Source of the DNA: Planctomycetota bacterium | Lineage (GTDB): Bacteria > Planctomycetota > Phycisphaerae > UBA1845 | Direction: 5' to 3' | DNA length: 64,000 nucleotides | NCBI GenBank assembly: GCA_030616775.1 | Contig: JAUWWQ010000014.1 | Location: 24,201-88,200 of the forward strand | Shown: piece after piece, positions 44,384-53,340 of the stretch | How the letters are laid out: the number at the start of each line of letters is the position of its first letter | How positions within the stretch are numbered: position 1 is the first letter of the stretch | Translations under genes and position numbers: made by a program | Notes under the pieces: generated by a model | Told to the model about the DNA's origin: nothing | What the model saw: the letters and a program-made list of their open reading frames with translations, nothing else | The model's database searches: none

Positions 44384-45516
44384 TTAATTCTCCGGTGAAC
44401 CGCGGATCAGGGCGACCGCCTCGTGCGGACGGGCGGCATAGCGGCGTAGGGTGGCAGCCTTGTTGGAACCGTCGATCCGGTTGAGCAGGGTGATGGCCAC
44501 GTTGCGGATCGCGGCCAGGTTTTGCGGGGCGTAACCGGTTCGGACTCGACAGGCGTCCTCGCCAAAGGTCGTGTCACGGACGCCGAACAGGTTGTTTTCG
44601 ATCGACCAGTGTCCACGCACCAATGCCAACAACGCGGCAGCGTCGGCCTGGGTTCGTGCCAGGCTGGTGATGCCGTAGGCGATCTCAGTCGTGTGCTTCC
44701 CCTTGATCGTTCGCCGTCGTTCGATGCGGAAGACTTGTTGCATGCCGGGCCAATCCAGGTACTCGTTCAACGCCGTGGTGCTGGTCAGCGTGCGTTGTTC
44801 GATTCGGCCGTGCCCCTTGTTTACCGTGCTGGCGGTCTGCCGTTCAAGACGCTCGACGCGCCGCTCGCGGTTGGATCGCGCTACGTCGGGATTGTGCTCA
44901 AATGCGTCGGTGACGGCCTCTTTCAACGACGGTTGATTCTCCTTGACCGCCCAGAGGTAATCCCCTTTTTTGCCTTGATTTTCCGGGATAAATCGCGTTG
45001 GCAGAACATCGCGTCGCCGGTCACCACGCTGCCTTCGACCTCGATCACATCCAGCAACGCCAGCGCCGCTTTGTGCTCGTTGGTCTTGCTGTCAACGCGC
45101 ATCTGCCCGATCGCCGCCTTCGCTTCGTGATCGAACGCCGCTAACAAATGAACACCCGGGAGTTGATCGCCTTGCGCACCCCGCAACGTCTTGCCGTCGA
45201 TGGCGATGCCTCGCCAACCCACCCGCCGACGACCACGAAGCCACCGAGCCAGCGCTCGCTCGAATCCCTCAGCGTCCAGCACCTTGAACACATTGTGGAA
45301 CGTGGCCTTACACGGCATCTCGTCGCGGGTGAATCCCAACGCCCGGGCGAAACGCGAGCCGCGGTCTCGACCGAACTGAGCGATGGCTTCCAGCGACCGC
45401 GCGCCGCCGAGCATCGCAACCGTCGCCTGACTCAGAATCGCCGAGAGGGGATGACGCCGACCCAACGGCGACCGCGGGTCGGGTAACTCCTCGAACACCT
45501 CGTACAAGCTGGACAT
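44384..45516 (-). CDS. ISAs1-family transposase, in two frames joined by probable -1 frameshift
   Basis: The first frame starts at ATG 45516, eight bases after AAGGAGG, and carries the family opening LYEVFEELPDPRSPLGRRHPL, then ATFHNVFKVLDAEGFE and IAIDGKTLRGA with the first catalytic aspartate. Later GDAMFCQ gives the second. It ends after KAKKGITSGRS. The second frame (stop at 44384) continues the protein as GDYLWAVKENQPSLKEAV and contains HWSIENNLFGVRDTTFGED with the catalytic glutamate. The frames join by a -1 shift at A AAA AAG (44965-44971), which gives about 375 residues, the normal family length. Either this is programmed slippage or a one-base deletion in an A run; the element's perfect ends favour a functional gene. 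Confidence 0.85.
44965..44971 (-). promoter_or_regulatory. A AAA AAG slippery heptamer (-1 frameshift site)
   Basis: On the coding strand the zero-frame codons are GCA AAA AAG followed by GGG. A slip of one base back at AAA AAG reads on as GGG GAT TAC, which restores the conserved G-D-Y-L-W stretch of ISAs1 transposases. This heptamer is the same as that used in dnaX of E. coli. Confidence 0.55.
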
Positions 45517-45747
45517 GACCAGGTCCTCCTTGACCTTTCCATCTGCTCCAGAAACACTATCGGCCAACCCCACCGCGGAGAATTAAACGGCCCTGCGCGT
45601 TCCTGGCCATAGCTTGACTTTGGGGAACAGATCGGTCATACTCAGATGCTGCAGCCGGGGGACCGGTACTGACCGGAGAGTCAGCGCGGAAGGACCTTTG
45701 GGGGTAACCCCGGCCCTTGGGATCAGGATGCGGGAGAGGCTTTTCCG

Positions 45748-48700
45748 ATGTCTTCGCACCCTTTAACGTTCGACCGTCACAGCGGATGTAGCTTTGTCCG
45801 GATTACCTTAGGCTTAGGTGTCACGGTCTTGACCCTTGGGGCCGGGCTGAGCCACGCTGGGCATACGGGCAGCACGAATGTCGCGGTCAAGGTGGGTCTA
45901 CTCGAGACAAGGGCGGACCACATCGTCTTACGGTATGACCTCAATGACTTCTCGATCAATCCGGTCACGATCCACGGGCACAAGTATGCCCGGATCGAGC
46001 TCGGCAAGGAGAGCCGGATGAAGGTGGTCGGGGCGCCGGCCCTGCCGAACGTCTGCCGTAGCGTCATTATTCCTGACGATGCCCGGATGGCTGTCAACAT
46101 CCTGGCGTCCGAGCATTACGATCTTACTGACATCGACGTGGCTCCGTCCAAAGGATTCATTCCGCGTACCGTAGACCCGAAAGATGTGCCCTATAGCTTT
46201 GGCGATGTGTATACCAGCGACAAGTTCTATCCGGGTGACCTGGCCAGCCTCCGTGACCCGTATATTCTGCGTGACCATCGTGGGACGGTCATCGAGCTCA
46301 ACCCGTTTCAATACAATCCCGTAACACGGGTCTTGCGCGTTTACACGAATATCACCCTCGCGGTGAATCGCATCGGGCCGGGCCAGATTAACGTCCTTAA
46401 ACGCCGACCCCGGCCTCGCGGTGTCAGTCTCGCATTCCATCAGATCTACTCTAACCAATTTGCCAATTATGATCTCAGCTCGCGCTACACGCCGTTAAAC
46501 GAAACCGGCAATATGCTGATCATCTGCCACGATGCCTGGCTGTCCAACACTCAGCCGCTGGTGGATCATAAGAATGGCCTGGACATCCACACCACAGCCG
46601 TGGGCGTCTCGACAATCGGCAACAACCCGTCATCGATCAAGAACTACATCCAGAACGTGTACGACACGAGTGATCTGACTTTCGTGCTGTTGGTGGGAGA
46701 TGCCAATGAGGTTGCATCTCCATGGGTGACTGTCGGGACGGAGACTGAGTCTGCCGATCCGACTTATGCACTGTTGGCCGGGAGCGACAGCTATCCGGAC
46801 ATCCTGGTGGGTCGCTTTTCGGCCCAGACCGGCGCCCAGGTCGACACCCAGGTCGAGCGTACGATCGAATACGAGCTGATGCCCGCTACGGTGCAGGATT
46901 GGTTCAAACGTGCCACCGGCGTCGCCTCTGACGAAGGGCCCGGCGATGACGGCGAATATGACTTCGAGCACGTCGAGAACATTCGTGCCGATTTGCTCGG
47001 GTACGGATATACGGTCGTCGATCAGATCTATGATCCCGGTGCCACGGCAACCGAAGTCGCCAATGCGGTGAATGCCGGTCGCGGCATCATCAACTACACC
47101 GGTCACGGAAGCCCCGGCGGGTGGGGTACCACTGGGTTCTCAAATAGCAGCGTCAATGCCCTGACCAACGACAATATGCTCCCGTTCATCCTCAGCGTGG
47201 CCTGCAACAACGGCACCTTCGACGGTTACACCTGCTTCGCCGAGACGTGGCTGCGGGCGACGCACGGGACGGAGCCGACCGGGGCGATCGCAATGTACGC
47301 ATCGTCGGTCAGCCAACACTGGGAACCGCCCATGTGCGCCCAAGACGAGTTCGTGGACCTGCTGGTGGCGGAAGAATACACGAGTTTTGGCACCCTATGC
47401 TTCGCCGGGTCATGTCAGATGATGGATGAATACGGAAGTGGCGGCGTCGAGATGTACAACACCTGGCACGTATTCGGCGACCCGTCGCTACGCGTGTTCA
47501 ACCGTTGTAACAATCAGGGAACCATCGGGCTTAATCGGGTAAAGTTTGCCTGCGAGAGCGTGGCGCTGTTATCGGTGATCGATTGCGGACTGAACACGGA
47601 CAACGAGTTGGTGGAAACCGTAACCATAACGATCACTTCCGATTCCGAGCCCACCGGGGAGAGTGTTCTGCTCACGGAGACGGGAGCGGCGTCGGCAGAG
47701 TTTGAAGGTTTCATTACCCTGAACGAAACGGACAGTGCCGGCGTCCTGCAGATCAGCGAGGGCGAAACCGTCACAGCCACCTATATCGACGCCGACGACG
47801 GCTTGGGAGGCGCAGACATCGAGGTCACCACAACAGCCGTCGTTGATTGTCAACCCCCGCAAATCTCCAACGTGCAAACAGCCAACATCAAGGCGCGCAG
47901 TGCTAGGGTAACGTTCAATGCCGACGAACCGGTGAAGGGCATTGTTCGCTACGGTGAGAGCTGCGATGCCCTGAGTGGGCAGGCCGTATCGGAGACCTAT
48001 GCCACGGTAGCCATTGTGGATCTGACAGGCTTAACTGACAACATGACGTACCACTACGTGGTAGAGGCTAAGGACGAAGCTGACAACACCTCCACCGACG
48101 ACAACGGCGGTGTCTGCTACAGCTTCACTACGCCTGAGGTTCCCGACTTTTTCACTGAGCTGTTCAACAGCGACAACGATTTGGACAACGTCACGATTCT
48201 GTTTCCGCCAAGTGGCGCGAATGATTTCTACACGGCTTGCGCTGTGCCGATTACGTCGCTGCCGACCGATCCAGCCGGAGGAACATCCTTGAGTCTCTCC
48301 GATGACGACTACACGGCTGTCTCATTGAGCGATGGTGCAATGGTGTCTCTCTATGGCACCTCGTACTCCACCTTCTATGTTGGAAGCAATGGCTACATCA
48401 CGTTCGTCAGCGGCGACGAAGAGTACGAGGAATCGCTTGAGAATCACTTCGACTCGCCGAGAATCTCGGGCCTTTTTGACGATCTGAACCCATCCACCGG
48501 CGGTACGATCACCTGGAGGCAGCTCGCCGACCGTGCCGTGGTGACGTGGTTGAATGTGCCCGAGTGGGGCGAATCCAACTCGAACACCTTTCAGATCGAG
48601 ATGTACTTCAGTGGCAGCATACGGCTCAGCTATCTGACTGTGGCCGCAACTGACGGGCTGGCAGGCTTGTCGGCGGGTAACGGTGTGGATTCCAAGTTCT

Positions 48701-49551
48701 ATGAGACCGACTTGTCGGTCGCGGGGACCTGCGACTGCAATAACAATGACGTCCCGGATGACGTAGACATCGCCGAGGGAACCAGCCAGGACTGCAACAA
48801 CAACGGTGTTCCCGACGAGTGTGATATAGCCGCAGGTGTCGTCGAGGACCTCAACAGCAACGGCATCCCCGACGAGTGTGAATGCCCCGCGTCTGACCCT
48901 CCAGAACCGGCGCTGGGCGTTGTAGCTGCCAACCGTTACATCGCTTTTGCGAGTGGCAACCCAGGGCGGCAAACCGCCATCCGTGTGACCTTTACTAATC
49001 TGCCGGCGCCGTTTGACGTGCTTGACGGCCAGACCATGTGGGTCGGCGAACCGCGGGAGGTGTCTGAAAACGCAGGCAGAGTTGATCCTGGGGGCGCACC
49101 AGCTTGGCCGAGCTTTATGAGCGCCACTCTGCAATGCAAGCCGTTCTTCACCGATTGGAGCCCATTCGGCGTTGTCCATGTGTACCATGAGGCCATCATC
49201 CCGGACGCCACATATGAGGCACGAGCGGTTAACGAAACCTGCGACTTGGCGGCTCAAAGCACTTACTCCGCCCCTCTGCAACTGAGCACAAGCCTGTGGG
49301 GGGATGTGGTGAAGGACTGTGCGACCACACCGTGCGGGCCGCCGGACGGAAGCGTGGATGTTGCCACCGATACCCTGGCCGTGCTCGACAAGTTTAGGAA
49401 CTTGAAGGGTGCTCCGGTAAAGGCCCGGTGCGACCTGGAACCCAACCGGCCGGACCTGCTGATCAACATCAGCGATGTGACATCCACACTCGACGCGTTC
49501 CGCGGGTTTGACTATCCGTTTGCGGGCCCGGTGCCCTGCCCGTCACCGTAG
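45748..49551 (+). CDS. Secreted gingipain-type cysteine peptidase (C25) with Fn3-like, calcium-repeat and dockerin-like parts
   Basis: GGGAGAGG precedes the ATG. A signal peptide (VTVLTLGAGLSHA) and a C25 propeptide of about 200 residues lead to the catalytic domain. There His453 (NYTGHGSPGGWG) and Cys486 (LSVACNNGT) form the dyad, with LLVGDANEV and DILVGRFSA upstream as in gingipains. After about residue 590 come beta-sandwich domains, one Fn3-like (IKARSARVTFNADEP...YHYVVEAKDEADN), then a region with repeated CNNNGVPDECDIA motifs near 990-1045, and a C-terminal dockerin-like pair (GPPDGSVDVATDTLAVLDKF, LLINISDVTSTLDAF). The 1267-residue protein is probably released outside the cell or held on its surface. 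Peptidase specificity is unknown. Confidence 0.88.
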   Translation: MSSHPLTFDRHSGCSFVRITLGLGVTVLTLGAGLSHAGHTGSTNVAVKVGLLETRADHIVLRYDLNDFSINPVTIHGHKYARIELGKESRMKVVGAPALPNVCRSVIIPDDARMAVNILASEHYDLTDIDVAPSKGFIPRTVDPKDVPYSFGDVYTSDKFYPGDLASLRDPYILRDHRGTVIELNPFQYNPVTRVLRVYTNITLAVNRIGPGQINVLKRRPRPRGVSLAFHQIYSNQFANYDLSSRYTPLNETGNMLIICHDAWLSNTQPLVDHKNGLDIHTTAVGVSTIGNNPSSIKNYIQNVYDTSDLTFVLLVGDANEVASPWVTVGTETESADPTYALLAGSDSYPDILVGRFSAQTGAQVDTQVERTIEYELMPATVQDWFKRATGVASDEGPGDDGEYDFEHVENIRADLLGYGYTVVDQIYDPGATATEVANAVNAGRGIINYTGHGSPGGWGTTGFSNSSVNALTNDNMLPFILSVACNNGTFDGYTCFAETWLRATHGTEPTGAIAMYASSVSQHWEPPMCAQDEFVDLLVAEEYTSFGTLCFAGSCQMMDEYGSGGVEMYNTWHVFGDPSLRVFNRCNNQGTIGLNRVKFACESVALLSVIDCGLNTDNELVETVTITITSDSEPTGESVLLTETGAASAEFEGFITLNETDSAGVLQISEGETVTATYIDADDGLGGADIEVTTTAVVDCQPPQISNVQTANIKARSARVTFNADEPVKGIVRYGESCDALSGQAVSETYATVAIVDLTGLTDNMTYHYVVEAKDEADNTSTDDNGGVCYSFTTPEVPDFFTELFNSDNDLDNVTILFPPSGANDFYTACAVPITSLPTDPAGGTSLSLSDDDYTAVSLSDGAMVSLYGTSYSTFYVGSNGYITFVSGDEEYEESLENHFDSPRISGLFDDLNPSTGGTITWRQLADRAVVTWLNVPEWGESNSNTFQIEMYFSGSIRLSYLTVAATDGLAGLSAGNGVDSKFYETDLSVAGTCDCNNNDVPDDVDIAEGTSQDCNNNGVPDECDIAAGVVEDLNSNGIPDECECPASDPPEPALGVVAANRYIAFASGNPGRQTAIRVTFTNLPAPFDVLDGQTMWVGEPREVSENAGRVDPGGAPAWPSFMSATLQCKPFFTDWSPFGVVHVYHEAIIPDATYEARAVNETCDLAAQSTYSAPLQLSTSLWGDVVKDCATTPCGPPDGSVDVATDTLAVLDKFRNLKGAPVKARCDLEPNRPDLLINISDVTSTLDAFRGFDYPFAGPVPCPSP

Positions 49552-49619
49552 CCAAACATCAGTTGTCATCAGAGCCCCTGGGTCATTGACCGCCTGTCTG
49601 CGATTCCGATAATATTCTC

Positions 49620-50288
49620 ATGCCCACCGATCGCGCTGCGGAGTCCCGAGAGTCTCAACGCTCTTTACCTTCCCCGAGTGACGTATTCCTCATCGCCAGC
49701 ATGCTCGGCGGGGACGCGGCTGCCCTAAGCAAGCTGATGGATCGATACGATCGGTTGGTCCGGTACACGGTGTTCCGTGCGTCCACGGATCGCTGTCTCC
49801 AAGACCCTGAGTGGCTTGACTCTATGTCCTCGGCGACGTGGGAGGGCTTCGTGCGAACAATGCGGCGTGATCCCAATAACCGGCCTAGGTCGCTGCGAGC
49901 CTACCTGGCCCGGATTGCCAGGAATCAGGTGGTAAGTGCGCTACGCGGCATGCGATCCGGCGGTGAGGGGCTCGAGATTGACGCTGACGACGACAAGGTG
50001 GTCATTACATCTGAACTGGAAGAACCTATAGAGACACTTTCCCGCTTGGAGTTTCTTGAGGCCCTTCGGGCGTGCCTGAGCGAGCTGAGCCCGGAAGATC
50101 GGACCCTGGCCACGCAGCTCGAGGCCATAACCGAGCGGCGATGGAAGGACGCCGCAGCGGCTCTGGGATTGGCCGAGTCCACGCTGCGATCCCGGTGGCA
50201 GAGCATATTGGAGCGTTTGCGCGGGTGTGTTCGACAAAAAACCGGGGGAGAATCCTTCGCGCCTGGTGACTTCGCAGGCGACAGATAG
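49620..50288 (+). CDS. ECF-type RNA polymerase sigma factor
   Basis: The 222-residue product has sigma region 2 (LSKLMDRYDRLVRYTVFRAS, MSSATWEGFVRTMRRD, LRAYLARIARNQVVSALRG) at about 37-115 and region 4 (CLSELSPEDRTLATQLEAI...RWKDAAAALGLAESTLRSRWQSILERL) at 150-210. The region 3 domain is absent, which is typical of ECF factors. ATG 49620 lies just after TATTCTC and lacks a strong ribosome-binding site. It is followed after 37 bases by a small membrane protein that could act as its partner, and then by the secretion cluster, which it may control. The regulon is inferred from position only. Confidence 0.82.
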   Translation: MPTDRAAESRESQRSLPSPSDVFLIASMLGGDAAALSKLMDRYDRLVRYTVFRASTDRCLQDPEWLDSMSSATWEGFVRTMRRDPNNRPRSLRAYLARIARNQVVSALRGMRSGGEGLEIDADDDKVVITSELEEPIETLSRLEFLEALRACLSELSPEDRTLATQLEAITERRWKDAAAALGLAESTLRSRWQSILERLRGCVRQKTGGESFAPGDFAGDR

Positions 50289-50325
50289 TGTGAAGGGCGT
50301 CGGTGCGCCGCTAGAGTACGCCACC

Positions 50326-50754
50326 ATGACGAAAGAGCACAGACAACTTGATCCCGTCGAAGAGGCCCTCCTGCAATTGGAGGCGGCTGAAGAGGCCGGT
50401 CTGTTCCGGCGAAGCCGGGTGGACACGAAGCGGCTGTTGATGCGGTCCACGGCGTTCAAGCCGGGCTGGTTTGGCGCGCGATTGGCGGCGGTGGTAGCCG
50501 TTGTGGCGCTGGCTGTTGGTGCATGGAGCTGGATGTATCACGCCCGGATGGCCGAGTTGAGCCAGCGGGTGGGTGTGACTGACGTCGTGGCCGAGGCTCC
50601 CGTGGCAAGCCCCGGGGAGTTCTACAAGTGCTTCGACGGTCCGACGGGTGCGCTTCGGGCGAGCTGTCGCGATCATGACTACGACGCCGACGGAGACGTG
50701 GACCTGGCCGATTTCAGCGCATATCAGTTAGCATACGCGGGGATGACCCGTTAG
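50326..50754 (+). CDS. Small single-pass membrane protein with dockerin-like EF-hand
   Basis: The 142-residue protein has a cytoplasmic N-terminus of about 50 residues (DPVEEALLQLEAAEEAGLFRRSRVDTKRL), one membrane helix (AAVVAVVALAVGAWSWMY) and an outer part ending D-Y-D-A-D-G-D-V-D-L-A-D-F, a complete calcium-binding loop like one half of a dockerin. Following an ECF sigma gene, the layout suits an anti-sigma factor, though no zinc motif HxxxCxxC is present. ATG 50326 is chosen because the frame before it overlaps the sigma gene. No family is recognised beyond the loop. Confidence 0.7.
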   Translation: MTKEHRQLDPVEEALLQLEAAEEAGLFRRSRVDTKRLLMRSTAFKPGWFGARLAAVVAVVALAVGAWSWMYHARMAELSQRVGVTDVVAEAPVASPGEFYKCFDGPTGALRASCRDHDYDADGDVDLADFSAYQLAYAGMTR

Positions 50755-50895
50755 GGCTTTCCTGGAACCCTGATTGCTTTCCACCGATCTCTTGGGCGGA
50801 TTAACATCTCCAACGGGAATCCGTCTTAGACTATAAGGCGGTAGCTCTGCGCCCCGGGTACGGCGTCGTTGAGCGGCTTATGTGGGAGCATCAGC

Positions 50896-52086
50896 ATGGG
50901 CAGGCAGTCGTCAGGTTCCGAGCGGCACGACGTGACCGACCTGGTTGACAGTATTGTCTCGCGAGGCCTGGCCACTGGGGCGACCGACATTCACTTTGAA
51001 CCCGTCGACGCCGGCCTGCTGGTTCGACTCCGCATTGATGGTCAACTCATCGACTTCGAGTCGATCCCATCACGCTTGTCCGAGAACGTCGTTTCCCGCC
51101 TAAAGGTTTTGGCCTCGTTGTTGACCTATCGGTTGGACATTCCGCAGGAGGGGAGCCTGCGTTGGGAGGGCGATCCTGCAGACCCGAAGGCAGTCGGGAC
51201 GGACCTGCGTGTGGCCACTTTCCCGACGATTCGCGGCGAGCGGGCGGTGATTCGGGTTTTTCACGGTACACCCCAGCTACAGGGGCTCGATTCACTGGGA
51301 CTGACCGGCGATCAAGTTGACCTGCTCCGGGCGGCCGTCGCCCAGCCGGCAGGGCTGATCGTCGTATCCGGGCCCGCAGGCAGCGGCAAGACGACGACTC
51401 TGTATGCGATGATCCGCGATCTGCGTGACCGCCACGTCGGCCGGAGCGTGATTACCCTCGAAGATCCCGTCGAACAGCGCATCGACCGTGTCACTCAGAT
51501 TCAAATCAACCCTTACGGCGAGCTGAGTTACGAGCGGTGCATGCGATCGCTCCTGCGCCAGGATCCGCAGGTGATCTTGCTGGGCGAGGTGCGCGACAGT
51601 CGCACGGCCGCAATAGCCATCGAAGCGGCTTTGACCGGACATCTGATTCTAACGACCGTCCACAGTGGCGACCCGGCGGAGACCGTCGTGCGTTTTCTGG
51701 AGATGGGCATCGCCTCGTATCAACTGGTCAGCGCCATAACGGTGGTGTGCTCGCAGCGCTTGCTGCGGAAAACGTGCAGCGACTGCGCCGGGTCATCAGC
51801 CGGGGATTGTTCCAGGTGTCTGGGAACCGGTTACGCCGGTCGGACGGCGGTCGCCCAGGCCATCCGGATTGACGAGCCGACACGGGCGTTGATCTTGCGC
51901 CATCCCACGGTGTCTGACTTGCGGGAGGCCCTGAAGGATCAGGGTCCTGACCTGAATGAACGCGCTGCGGCCCTGGTGACACAGCATGTCACAGACGAGG
52001 CCGAGATCGCCCGGGTCGTGGGCACATCGTTAGAAGCTGTCAGCCCTCAGCAATCAGCCTCGAGCCAACAAGAGGCTGATCGCTGA
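50896..52086 (+). CDS. Type II secretion / type IV pilus assembly ATPase (GspE/PilB family)
   Basis: Walker A GPAGSGKTT is at residues 159-167, followed by TLEDPVEQRI (Asp box), ILLGEVRD (Walker B) and HLILTTVHSGD (His box). A four-cysteine zinc region (CSDCAGSSAGDCSRC) is near 298-312. It powers assembly of a pseudopilus at the inner membrane. The protein has 396 residues and lacks the long N-terminal domain of normal GspE, beginning straight with the N2 domain (GATDIHFEP). GGGAG precedes ATG 50896. It begins a run of same-strand genes for two F proteins and pseudopilins. Confidence 0.93.
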   Translation: MGRQSSGSERHDVTDLVDSIVSRGLATGATDIHFEPVDAGLLVRLRIDGQLIDFESIPSRLSENVVSRLKVLASLLTYRLDIPQEGSLRWEGDPADPKAVGTDLRVATFPTIRGERAVIRVFHGTPQLQGLDSLGLTGDQVDLLRAAVAQPAGLIVVSGPAGSGKTTTLYAMIRDLRDRHVGRSVITLEDPVEQRIDRVTQIQINPYGELSYERCMRSLLRQDPQVILLGEVRDSRTAAIAIEAALTGHLILTTVHSGDPAETVVRFLEMGIASYQLVSAITVVCSQRLLRKTCSDCAGSSAGDCSRCLGTGYAGRTAVAQAIRIDEPTRALILRHPTVSDLREALKDQGPDLNERAAALVTQHVTDEAEIARVVGTSLEAVSPQQSASSQQEADR

Positions 52087-52135
52087 CGGCTTATTACGGA
52101 ACGCTGATCCTTGCCTGCTTTGCCGGGAACTGAGA

Positions 52136-53326
52136 ATGAAGCGGTTTGAATACACAGCCCAGTGCGAAGGCGGGGCCGCTATCAGCGGCACCCTCGAGGC
52201 GGCTGACAGCGATGGGGCGATCAGACAACTGATCCAGATGCGCCTGAATAACATCGACGTGCATGAGGCCAAGTCACCGCGCAAGCGTAGAGCGATCGGT
52301 AGTGACGACTTCATCTTCTTCAATGAACAATTGGCCTCGCTGGCGAGTGCCGGCCTGTGTCTCGACGCCGGTCTGCGCCAGTTGGGGAAGGACGTCCAAT
52401 CGCCTCGCTTGCGCCGCGTGCTCAACGAAGTCGCCGATGACATCGAACGCGGACTGCCGCTCGATCAGGCCCTGGAGAAGCACGCCGAGCAGATACCTTC
52501 ACTTTACGGCCGTGTCGTTCGGGCAGGCGTTCAGAGCGGGCAACTGCCCGGCACGCTGCTGAATCTTTCTCATCATTTGCGGCTGATCGCCGAGACCCGC
52601 CGGCTCGTTGTCGAGGCCCTGGCATACCCGGTGATCGTCCTCGGTCTTGCCCTGGGGATGGTCTGCGTGATCATGATCGTGCTGGTACCTCAGTTCGAGG
52701 AAATCTTTGATGACTTCGGAACGCAGTTGCCGGTGATAACTCTCGCCCTCCTCGCCCTTGCCCGACGTGCCCCTGAACTGCTGATCGGCCTGGGTATCGC
52801 GGTGGCGGCTCTAATCGCACTCTGGTTCATGTCACGCCTGTCGTCTTATGGGCGAATGGGGCGCGAGAAGCTGATACTGGCCATCCCGGCACTTGGCTCG
52901 GTCATACGTAATTCCATACGCGCCCGGTTTCTGCGTGCGATGGCCTTTTCTGTTAGGAATGGGATTCCACTACCCGAAGCGATGCGTTTATCGGCCGATG
53001 CTACCGCAAGCCCCGCGGCATCACGTGATGCCCATCGCATAGCCGGGCGGGTCGAGCAGGGTGAGTCGGTCTTTACCGCTTGCCAGCAGACCTCCTTGAT
53101 CCCACCGATGTTCGGCTACGTCGTGGAGGTCAACACTGATCGAGACAATCTCGAGGCGGGCTTGGGTCAACTATCGGAGGCATACGAATCGCGTGCGGTG
53201 CACAGCCAATCGCTTCTGCGCGGCTGGCTTGCTCCCCTGGCGGTGATCGCGGTGGGCGTCGTGGTCGGGATATGCATCCTGGCACTGTTTATGCCGTTTC
53301 TCGCACTGTTTCAGTCGATTGCCTAG
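52136..53326 (+). CDS. Type II secretion inner-membrane protein GspF
   Basis: Residues 1-60 form the small N-terminal domain (FEYTAQCEGGAAISGTLEAADSDGAI), and two T2SSF domains follow (about 70-190 and 270-390). Each carries the family pattern, LASLASAGLCLDAGLRQLG and FLRAMAFSVRNGIPLPEAMRL, and there are three membrane helices (for example VIVLGLALGMVCVIMIVLV). Length (396) is standard. It anchors the ATPase to the membrane and helps assemble the pseudopilus. It lies 49 bases after the ATPase gene and 14 bases before the second F-type gene. Confidence 0.93.
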   Translation: MKRFEYTAQCEGGAAISGTLEAADSDGAIRQLIQMRLNNIDVHEAKSPRKRRAIGSDDFIFFNEQLASLASAGLCLDAGLRQLGKDVQSPRLRRVLNEVADDIERGLPLDQALEKHAEQIPSLYGRVVRAGVQSGQLPGTLLNLSHHLRLIAETRRLVVEALAYPVIVLGLALGMVCVIMIVLVPQFEEIFDDFGTQLPVITLALLALARRAPELLIGLGIAVAALIALWFMSRLSSYGRMGREKLILAIPALGSVIRNSIRARFLRAMAFSVRNGIPLPEAMRLSADATASPAASRDAHRIAGRVEQGESVFTACQQTSLIPPMFGYVVEVNTDRDNLEAGLGQLSEAYESRAVHSQSLLRGWLAPLAVIAVGVVVGICILALFMPFLALFQSIA

Positions 53327-53340
53327 CAAGGAAGGTCGAC

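Larger units (their letters stand above)
44375..45595 (-). mobile_element. Complete ISAs1-type insertion sequence, 1221 bp
   Basis: Perfect 20-bp terminal inverted repeats are at 44375-44394 (CAGGGCCGTTTAATTCTCCG) and 45576-45595 (its reverse complement). Both are bordered by a perfect 10-bp target duplication, CGCGTTCCTG, at 44365-44374 and 45596-45605. One transposase gene in two overlapping frames fills the element, and its stop codon lies within the left repeat. Perfect ends and duplication show a recent insertion. Family is judged from the transposase and the CAGGGCC ends. Confidence 0.92.
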
